Shown here in pieces: positions 1 through 4,396 of a DNA stretch of 7,730 bases. How positions within the stretch are numbered: position 1 is the first letter of the stretch; the number at the start of each line of letters is the position of its first letter. The translations under genes were made by a program, and so were the position numbers. Below the pieces are notes generated by a model. The model was not told where the DNA came from and searched no databases. It was given only the letters and a program-made list of their open reading frames with translations. Source of the stretch: Pseudomonadota bacterium (GTDB lineage Bacteria; Pseudomonadota; Gammaproteobacteria; Acidiferrobacterales; UBA6901); contig JAJYEK010000174.1 of the NCBI GenBank assembly GCA_021785795.1, positions 1 through 7,730 on the forward strand, read 5' to 3'.

Positions 1-16
1 CGTACTCAGGAGCACC

Positions 17-469
17 ATGATCGAAAAAGTGATTTCCGGCGGTCAGACAGGAGTGGATCGTGCAGCGCTCGATGTCGCGATGGAACTCGGCATCTCCTGT
101 GGCGGCTGGTGCCCGACTGGCCGAAAGGCGGAAGACGGCATAATTCCAGCCCGTTACCCGCTTGAGGAACTGCCTTCACACGGCTACCGCCCCCGCACGG
201 TCCGCAACGTGCTGGAGTCCGACGGCACGCTCATTCTCTTCCGGGATGCGTTGACTGGCGGCAGTGCGTTCACCGGGGAAGTCGTGCACAAGCACCATAA
301 GCTCTGCTACACGGTCAATTTGGCAGCGCCTGTCGATCCCTGTGATGTCAGAATCTGGATCCAGCAGCACTCTATCAGAACACTCAATATCGCCGGGCCA
401 CGCGAAAGCCGCGTCCCGGGGATCCATGCCGAGGCGGCAGCCTACCTGCGGGCGGCGTTATCACGCTGA
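17..469 (+). CDS. YpsA-like putative molybdenum carrier protein (SLOG superfamily)
   Basis: This 150-residue cytosolic protein belongs to the family called putative molybdenum carrier (MoCo carrier, cpYpsA-like), a Rossmann-like fold of the SLOG superfamily that also holds LOG, DprA and YpsA. Visible hallmarks are the N-terminal strand with the glycine-rich GGQTGVDRAALD motif (residues 8-19), the GGWCPTGRKAEDG segment (29-41), the strand after NVLESDG (64-70), the GG..FT turn near 81-86, and a C-terminal IAGPRES/HAEAA segment. The length fits a full single-domain member. The start at 17 is supported by AGGAG at 8-12, four bases upstream. Cofactor carriage was proposed for the family from related structures, and members also occur in predicted nucleotide-signalling or conflict operons, so the substrate here is unknown. 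It faces away from the element genes and may be flanking chromosome or cargo. The family call is firm; the function is not. Confidence 0.88.
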   Translation: MIEKVISGGQTGVDRAALDVAMELGISCGGWCPTGRKAEDGIIPARYPLEELPSHGYRPRTVRNVLESDGTLILFRDALTGGSAFTGEVVHKHHKLCYTVNLAAPVDPCDVRIWIQQHSIRTLNIAGPRESRVPGIHAEAAAYLRAALSR

Positions 470-896
470 TTTTGGAATCTGAGACCCAAACTCATCTGAC
501 CTCGCGCCCGTTTTGACCATTGCACGGTCTCGGCTACCTCATCGCCGGAAAGCCGATGCCAAGCCCGGAGATCCTCCGCGACCGCCGTGATGGCCTTCCA
601 ACACCAGGGCTGGGCAATGACTGGCGCGTGCTCACGTCCTGATATCGCCAACGGGCATTCCGCAGATGGCGACGCCCAAACAACGGAAAAAAGATGCCGG
701 AAAACAATTGAGTAGCACAACGAACAACGGGCTCTCGGCATCCAGGATTGGCAACAAAAACGCACTCGGACCCAGTGCCTAAAGGACACCCTAAACCACT
801 CACCCAATCTCCGTCGCTCGCGGACTTGCCGTCCCGGAGCCGGAGCCAGGCGTACGGCCCATTGCCAAAGTCCGCCATGATGGTGATCGTTTTCAT
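442..896 (-). pseudogene. Possible decayed gene, reading frame broken
   Basis: The minus strand opens an ATG at 896, thirty bases after the lipoprotein stop. Its first ~18 residues (MKTITIMADFGNGPYAWL) look like a genuine protein start, but after about residue 32 the frame becomes cysteine- and arginine-rich and loses protein character. A different minus frame then looks protein-like at about 630-520 (ITAVAEDL, then LSGDEVAETV, an amphipathic helix pattern). The simplest reading is one gene, or two fused remnants, broken by indels. I do not recognise the product, and no strong ribosome site precedes 896. The alternative is that both segments are chance open frames. The rest of 470-925 shows no other gene, RNA or repeat that I can support. 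Confidence 0.3.
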
Positions 897-925
897 GTGT
901 GTCCGTTTCGATTACTTTTTCGGCG

Positions 926-1672
926 CTATTGGTAGGTCACCGTTGTGGAACTGCAGCTGTATGCGGTGCAATTGCTTGGTACCGTCATTTCAACTTTGAA
1001 GCCAGACACGGCACCGGTCTGATCAATGCGGAAGCAGTCCGCCTCGGTCGTCGGGCCGGTTAACGAAAGCGCCTGGGTCTCAGTGGTACTCAGGCAGAGC
1101 CACGCAGTCGTCACCGTGTCGGGGAGCAGCGACCAGTTCGCGGCCTGCGTGTCGGGGAACAGCGTCGAATTGTTGATGTAGTTGCTGCCGCTATAGATCG
1201 CCCCGGTAGCTCCTACCTTGGCAGTCGTTGGCAGCTGCGTCTGAACACTGATCCTCATCGTGTTCTGGCCGCTTGACCCGTTTATGGAGCCCCAAACCAA
1301 GAACGGAGATGTCGAATAAAACACTTCTACGCTACTGGTGCTAGTGGTCGTCCCGTTTATGGCTAAGGAATCGGTTTGCGTAAACGTCGAGAGGGCCGAG
1401 TTGTAGATGAGCGGATCATAGACGGATGGACCGGGCGTATAGGAGACGGTGAGGACATCTGTATTGCCCTGCGCGTCGATAGTGGAGACGCTATGGGACG
1501 AGAACGTGGTGGCGACACTCAGCACTGTGGCCGCCACCGGAAAATCCAACGTGCTCGCAACGGGACCTTGAGATGACGCGCTGCTCGAGCCGCTGCCTCC
1601 GCCCCCTCCACCGCCGCACGCAGCCAGAAAAAGCAGAAACAGGATCGCGCAGACTGTTTTTTCTTTTGGCAT
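926..1672 (-). CDS. Glycine-linker lipoprotein of unknown function
   Basis: This 248-residue protein begins with a lipoprotein signal peptide: charged MPKEK, a hydrophobic core (residues 7-17) and a lipobox LAAC with the acylated cysteine at 19. A run of seven glycines (20-26) and a Ser/Ala-rich linker to about 40 follow, the usual tether of an envelope lipoprotein. The mature part is rich in Thr and Ser with alternating hydrophobic residues, suggesting beta structure. Four C-terminal cysteines (193, 213, 235, 240) could form two disulfides. The start at 1672 is preferred over an in-frame ATG at 1753 because the signal peptide begins there and a GAGGGG-type ribosome site precedes it. It is transcribed divergently from the element operon. 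No enzymatic motif is visible. It could be a host gene beside the insertion or a cargo gene. Confidence 0.82.
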   Translation of the reverse strand: MPKEKTVCAILFLLFLAACGGGGGGGSGSSSASSQGPVASTLDFPVAATVLSVATTFSSHSVSTIDAQGNTDVLTVSYTPGPSVYDPLIYNSALSTFTQTDSLAINGTTTSTSSVEVFYSTSPFLVWGSINGSSGQNTMRISVQTQLPTTAKVGATGAIYSGSNYINNSTLFPDTQAANWSLLPDTVTTAWLCLSTTETQALSLTGPTTEADCFRIDQTGAVSGFKVEMTVPSNCTAYSCSSTTVTYQ

Positions 1673-1707
1673 AACCCCTCCCCTCTTTGTTGTTCTTTTT
1701 TTCCTGC

Positions 1708-1747
1708 ACGATACGCCCCTTGACACATGGCACACAAGGTGTATCGT
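1708..1747. promoter_or_regulatory. Inverted repeat over a possible promoter
   Basis: The arms ACGATAC (1708-1714) and GTATCGT (1741-1747) are exact reverse complements. Shorter inner arms CCTTG and CAAGG add to the symmetry. A TTGACA (1720-1725) lies inside, followed after 16 bases by TATCGT (1742-1747), a possible plus-strand promoter. By symmetry, a TTGTGT/TATCGT-like pair reads leftward toward the lipoprotein gene. A dimeric regulator bound here could control both directions. The promoter match is only partial. Confidence 0.3.
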
Positions 1748-1784
1748 CATCACACGGGGCTAGTTACCCCATCGTCAGCGGATC

Positions 1785-1812
1785 ACCGCACCCGAAAGCT
1801 CGCGGTTTTTTT
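1785..1812 (+). terminator. Terminator-like hairpin with T-run
   Basis: ACCGC (1785-1789) can pair with GCGGT (1802-1806), leaving a 12-base loop and a run of seven T (1806-1812). The stem is short for an intrinsic terminator. The 5' arm can instead pair with GCGG at 1778-1781, so two exclusive hairpins are possible, as in attenuators. A further GGGG/CCCC hairpin sits at 1756-1770. Confidence 0.3.
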
Positions 1813-1824
1813 GCGCCTGCAGTT

Positions 1825-1928
1825 TGCCTCCTATGGCCGGGTGTGCGGCTAATACAACACCGAAAGGGAATACGCCCGCCGTCTGACGACGGTAACTAGC
1901 ACCCGGTCACCCATCCCAACCGGAGGCA
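1825..1928 (+). ncRNA. C4-antisense-RNA-like leader
   Basis: A ten-pair outer stem closes the structure: TGGCCGGGTG (1834-1843) with CACCCGGTCA (1900-1909), one pair being G-U. It encloses a GGG/CCC hairpin (1866-1868 with 1875-1877) and a CCGTC/GACGG hairpin (1879-1883 with 1888-1892, loop TGAC). Just 5' of the stem, TGCCTCC (1825-1831) is an exact complement of GGAGGCA (1922-1928), the ribosome site of the gene starting at 1933. An RNA folded in this way, carrying an anti-Shine-Dalgarno segment and placed directly upstream of its target, is the arrangement of the C4 antisense RNA of phages P1, P7 and P4 (Rfam family C4). I infer that it represses translation of the 69-residue protein. The pairing is seen in the sequence; the family assignment is from memory of the architecture. 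Confidence 0.5.
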
Positions 1929-1932
1929 CCCC

Positions 1933-2142
1933 ATGCCACACAAGCAATCCGTTAACAATGTCGATTCTATCGACGACCTCGAGACCGAGGTCGCTAACCT
2001 CAAGATTCTTATTCAAGCGCTGGAGTTTGACGTCGACAATTCCCCATTTACCACAGCTGAAGACTGCAACGCGTATCGTTCTGCATTGACGCATGCCTGT
2101 TACCGGATCGCGTGCGACGTGGCCGAATTGCCACGCCGATAG
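1933..2142 (+). CDS. Small acidic protein of unknown function, target of the C4-like leader
   Basis: This 69-residue protein has an acidic, helix-rich N-terminal half (DSIDDLETEVANLKILIQAL, residues 11-30, heptad-like leucines) and a C-terminal helix with two cysteines. No signal peptide, membrane segment or catalytic motif is seen, and I do not recognise the family. A ribosome site GGAGG (1922-1926) lies six bases before the ATG and can be hidden by the complementary segment at 1825-1831. Its TAG stop (2140-2142) is embedded in the ribosome site of the recombinase gene, which starts 13 bases later, so the two are probably translationally coupled. By position it matches the C4-regulated ORFs of P1 and P4 (icd/ant or ash-type), but its sequence gives no link to those proteins. 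Silencing it could therefore also lower recombinase output. Confidence 0.72.
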   Translation: MPHKQSVNNVDSIDDLETEVANLKILIQALEFDVDNSPFTTAEDCNAYRSALTHACYRIACDVAELPRR

Positions 2143-2155
2143 GGAGGCAATCGTC

Positions 2156-2863
2156 ATGAACCACTCAAGTCTGCACAATCTGTCTTTCCCGAAAGTGGTC
2201 GATTTCGGGAAAGTCCGTCCTTCCGACCTACCGAAATCCGCGCGATTCATCGCAAGCGCCGCAGTTATTCCAACAGCCGAAAATGGGAAAGTTGGTCCGC
2301 CTCGCCGCGTACCGAACAAGGAACGGCGTGCGCGCGAGCACCTGACGCCGGCCGAGGTCGACAGGCTGATGGCTGCTGCCGGCCGCATTGGCCGCCATGG
2401 TCATCGGGATACCACACTCATCCTGATCGCCTACCGGCACGCCTTACGTGTCGGAGAGCTTGTCGCGCTGCGCTGGGATCAGGTCGACTTTGACCAGGGG
2501 CTGCTGCATGTCAATCGGCTGAAAAACGGATCGCCCTCCACGCATCCGCTCCGCGGCCCGGAGATCCGGGCGCTCAGGCGTCTGAGACGCGAAGACGAAG
2601 GCAGCTACGTGTTCGCTACCGAGCGCGGCGGCCCGCTGACCACGTCCACGGTGCGTAAGCTGGTTGCCCGGGCTGGCGAAACGGCTGCCATCGGCTTTCC
2701 GGTCCACCCGCACATGCTGCGCCACGCGGCCGGATTCAAGCTAGCCAACGATGGTCATGATACGCGTGCGATCCAGCACTACCTGGGCCATCGCAACATC
2801 GCCCACACCGTGCGCTATACCGAGTTGGCGCCAGATCGCTTCAAGGGCTTCTGGCAGGACTGA
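2156..2863 (+). CDS. Short FimB-type tyrosine recombinase / integrase
   Basis: This 235-residue site-specific tyrosine recombinase has all expected catalytic residues in order: Arg98 (ALRVGEL), Lys123 (RLKNG), His186 and Arg189 (HMLRH), His212 (LGHRN) and nucleophile Tyr221 (RYTEL). The catalytic domain spans about 62-230. Only some 60 mostly unstructured residues precede it, so the SAM-like core-binding domain of long phage integrases is absent. That is the layout of FimB/FimE-type invertases and of many short island integrases. The start at 2156 is chosen over an in-frame ATG at 2093 because GGGAGG (2142-2147) precedes it and the earlier start would overlap most of the 3' end of the previous gene. 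The reaction is DNA strand exchange through a 3'-phosphotyrosine. Its role is probably element integration and excision, though an inversion switch cannot be excluded. The early coding region contains a perfect 11-8-11 bp inverted repeat. Confidence 0.93.
   Translation: MNHSSLHNLSFPKVVDFGKVRPSDLPKSARFIASAAVIPTAENGKVGPPRRVPNKERRAREHLTPAEVDRLMAAAGRIGRHGHRDTTLILIAYRHALRVGELVALRWDQVDFDQGLLHVNRLKNGSPSTHPLRGPEIRALRRLRREDEGSYVFATERGGPLTTSTVRKLVARAGETAAIGFPVHPHMLRHAAGFKLANDGHDTRAIQHYLGHRNIAHTVRYTELAPDRFKGFWQD
2184..2213. repeat. Perfect 11-bp inverted repeat with 8-bp spacer inside the recombinase gene
   Basis: CTTTCCCGAAA (2184-2194) and TTTCGGGAAAG (2203-2213) are exact reverse complements separated by the asymmetric octamer GTGGTCGA. 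Tyrosine recombinase core sites (loxP, FRT, dif) consist of inverted arms of about 11-13 bp around a 6-8 bp spacer, so the geometry fits a crossover site. It encodes residues ~10-20, in the unstructured N-terminal stretch. A regulatory operator or an mRNA hairpin controlling early translation are alternatives. Confidence 0.5.
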
Positions 2864-2914
2864 GACCCACCGCAATGGCCGACAACACACCATCGATTGC
2901 GTTAAACTGTACCC

Positions 2915-3003
2915 ACCACGCCTTAGGGTAGCTCCCGAAAAGCGGTTCCCTTGACCGCCTGGCGTGGTTCTTCTTTCTCAAGGGCGGCCGCATCAAGGGG
3001 GCG
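2915..3003 (+). ncRNA. Foldable 5' leader with loop complementary to the ribosome site
   Basis: ACCACGCC (2915-2922) pairs with GGCGTGGT (2961-2968). Inside are a weak GGG/CCC hairpin (2926-2928 with 2934-2936) and a GCGGT/ACCGC hairpin (2942-2946 with 2954-2958). CCCTTGA (2948-2954), mostly in the second loop, is complementary to TCAAGGG twice downstream, at 2978-2984 and 2993-2999; the second copy is the ribosome site of the gene at 3006. The layout, an outer stem over two hairpins with an anti-Shine-Dalgarno segment, resembles the leader at 1825-1928, although here the complementary segment is in a loop. The function is inferred. It could also be a chance fold of GC-rich DNA. No further gene is seen in 2864-3005. 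Confidence 0.33.
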
Positions 3004-3005
3004 CG

Positions 3006-3803
3006 ATGACAATTTTCAGGAACAATCATGGCTATCCGTCGCTCGACGCGAATCTCAAAGGCCATTGGGAAAAACCATTCGATGACCTGCCGGATGAACT
3101 GAAACCGCTGGTGGCGGCGGCCTTCGATTTGGTCCCGTGGGATAGGCTTGCGCCCCATCAGCGGCAAAGCTTTTCGGGGCAACATGACTGTAAGCACGAT
3201 CCCGCAACAGAAAGCGAGCATGAACGCTGCTGGAAGGTGTGGTGCGAGATTGATGACAAAAATCGCAAGATCGATGAATTGGAACGCGCGCCAGCACCAA
3301 CCGCTCACGATGTAATACTAAGAAATGATCGGCTGCTAGTGCTTCGTCAACAACGCGAGGAGCTCAAGGCACAGCTCGACGGGAGCAATGGCTCTAGTCC
3401 TAACGAGTACATCAGGTTTGTTCATGGTGGAGAGGAAGGCGCTGATGCGAACGAAACGCAGCAGACCGGGGACAAGCCACAATCCGAGCAACGCACTCCA
3501 CATGCCGTACAGGGCGCGCGTGGCAACAACGGCCAGAAGCCTGTGCGTGTCAACGCGCTGACGGCAATAATCAACAAGGCCAGGGCGCAGGCAGCAGATC
3601 CCAACGACACTTCCTCCGTATTTGCTGTGCTGGTTCAGATGGCAACCAATCCGAAAGAGAACGCACCCCTACTCGGGTTTTCCGCTGACAAAGATGAGGG
3701 CATCAAGTATCAGGATCAGGCAAGCGGCGACACTATCAAGTATTTGACCAAAGACGCGCTACGCCGGCGCATCAAACGGTCAAACAAACGCTCCTCCAGC
3801 TGA
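3006..3803 (+). CDS. Two-part protein of unknown function in a mobile-element operon
   Basis: This soluble protein has 265 residues. The N-terminal part (1-80) holds the patterns YPSLDANLKGHW and PWDRLAPHQRQS and three cysteines (62, 75, 80). A helical, charged stretch with heptad-like leucines follows (80-124), possibly coiled coil. Residues 126-178 are a low-complexity, Gly/Gln/Asn-rich linker. A compact C-terminal part (180-258) contains LTAIINKARAQA, VFAVLVQMA, PLLGF and a basic RRRIKRSNKR tail that could touch nucleic acid. I do not recognise a named domain; my impression is that proteins with similar N- and C-terminal ends recur beside short integrases in proteobacterial islands. The ATG at 3006 is preferred over one at 2964 because AAGGGGG (2995-3001) precedes it and the earlier start would fall inside the folded leader. 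Expression may be restrained by that leader. Confidence 0.8.
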   Translation: MTIFRNNHGYPSLDANLKGHWEKPFDDLPDELKPLVAAAFDLVPWDRLAPHQRQSFSGQHDCKHDPATESEHERCWKVWCEIDDKNRKIDELERAPAPTAHDVILRNDRLLVLRQQREELKAQLDGSNGSSPNEYIRFVHGGEEGADANETQQTGDKPQSEQRTPHAVQGARGNNGQKPVRVNALTAIINKARAQAADPNDTSSVFAVLVQMATNPKENAPLLGFSADKDEGIKYQDQASGDTIKYLTKDALRRRIKRSNKRSSS

Positions 3804-3806
3804 CGC

Positions 3807-3846
3807 TAACGGACGTGGACGGCCGCTAACGGTCGGTAACGGCCGC
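3807..3846. repeat. Two tandem 20-bp repeats upstream of the HTH gene
   Basis: The 20-mers at 3807-3826 and 3827-3846 match at 16 of 20 positions: both begin TAACGG and end ACGGCCGC. A further TAACGG starts at 3837, so this core recurs 20 and 10 bases apart, close to helical phasing. GGCCG (3821-3825) and CGGCC (3840-3844) also form inverted arms. They lie directly before a possible promoter and are candidate binding sites for the AlpA-like protein, or iterons. Confidence 0.6.
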
Positions 3847-3851
3847 ATCTA

Positions 3852-3880
3852 TTTTCACAAATCAACATCCCGCATATCTT
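3852..3880 (+). promoter_or_regulatory. Possible sigma-70-type promoter of the replication operon
   Basis: TTTTCA (3852-3857) and TATCTT (3875-3880) are 17 bases apart, each matching four of six consensus positions, in the only AT-rich stretch between the genes. The 20-bp repeats end five bases upstream of the -35, where activators commonly bind. A CGCGG/CCGCG hairpin (3898-3902 with 3908-3912) reaches into the downstream ribosome site. Confidence 0.35.
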
Positions 3881-3924
3881 GTGCATCGTATTCAGCACGC
3901 GGAAAGCCCGCGGAGGAAACGACG

Positions 3925-4176
3925 ATGCGACAGATCATTCCCCCAGCATTAGCCGAAATCGCCCGAGGCCGTGATCATCTCAACACGGCAGAATTTTCAC
4001 GCGCGATTGTCTGCGCACCACAAACGGTTCGGAAACTTCATTGTCTCTATGGGGAAGTTTACGGGATTCGTCCGATTAAACCCGGCAGTCGCCTACTTTG
4101 GCCCGTCACCGAAATCGCCCGCATTTTGAATGGCGAAGGGGCCGACATTACTGCGGCGCATGAGGACGTAGCGTGA
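3925..4176 (+). CDS. AlpA/excisionase-like small DNA-binding protein
   Basis: This 83-residue protein has a MerR/AlpA-type winged helix-turn-helix. LNTAEFSRAI and APQTVRKLHC (19-40) form the two helices of the HTH, and GIRPIKPGSRLLWPVTEIARIL-type residues (47-68) form the wing and the closing helix. Proteins of this size and pattern act as regulators or recombination directionality factors of integrative elements. A good ribosome site (GGAGG, 3912-3916) precedes the ATG. Its stop overlaps the GTG of the next small frame by four bases (GTGA), so it heads a translationally coupled operon that leads into the primase. Likely binding sites are the 20-bp repeats just upstream, or the attachment-site region near the recombinase. 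A helix-turn-helix fold is well supported; whether it promotes excision or represses transcription is not determined. Confidence 0.75.
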   Translation: MRQIIPPALAEIARGRDHLNTAEFSRAIVCAPQTVRKLHCLYGEVYGIRPIKPGSRLLWPVTEIARILNGEGADITAAHEDVA

Positions 4177-4259
4177 CCACTCAGGCCGCGTACTTCCATT
4201 TCCGATTGAACATGCCAACTGCGCGTGCTGCGGAACCGCGTTTCAGAGGCGCGCGATGA
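4173..4259 (+). CDS. 28-residue coupled small protein of unknown function
   Basis: A GTG start overlaps the previous stop (GTGA). It is preceded by GAGGA at 4162-4166 with a six-base spacer, a well-placed ribosome site. The product starts VTTQAAYFHFRLN and ends arginine-rich. Its stop overlaps the next ATG (ATGA). I do not recognise it. A -1 shift near 4200 would instead read a cysteine-containing stretch (HANCACCGTAF) that runs in frame into the following gene, so a frameshifted single gene is an alternative. Confidence 0.42.
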   Translation: MTTQAAYFHFRLNMPTARAAEPRFRGAR

Positions 4260-4396
4260 CCCCTGAAAATAGACTGTGGCTTCTTCGATACGCTGTCGAA
4301 TCCAAAAGACGATCTGCGTTTGAGTATCGGAATTACTTCCGGGAGGCATTTTGGGCGATCACCCTCGCGCTGCTGAGCTTGGGGAGTAAACCATGA
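4256..4396 (+). CDS. 46-residue coupled small protein of unknown function
   Basis: The ATG at 4256 overlaps the preceding stop by ATGA, and AGAGG (4245-4249) lies six bases upstream. The product is basic and aromatic in its first two thirds (LWLLRYAVESKRRSAFEYRN, residues 7-26), followed by FREAFWAITLALL, a short hydrophobic helix rather than a clear membrane span. Its TGA overlaps the ATG of the primase gene by four bases, so the gene bridges the operon and may mainly couple translation. I recognise no family. Its good ribosome site and two overlapping junctions argue for a real gene despite its size. In a second reading it is the C-terminal part of a longer protein reached by frameshift from 4173. 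Confidence 0.55.
   Translation: MTPENRLWLLRYAVESKRRSAFEYRNYFREAFWAITLALLSLGSKP

Noticed and set aside
748..999. Plus-strand open frame of 83 codons
   Set aside because: It has no ribosome site, overlaps the lipoprotein 3' end and the likely remnant on the minus strand, and has a composition unlike the real genes here.
2093..2155. Upstream in-frame start for the recombinase
   Set aside because: It would overlap the end of the 69-residue gene in another frame and has no ribosome site, whereas 2156 has GGGAGG at good spacing.
2915..2968. tRNA or tRNA-derived attachment site
   Set aside because: The fold has only two inner hairpins, lacks the T-loop consensus and an anticodon arm of the right size, and has no CCA-type end.
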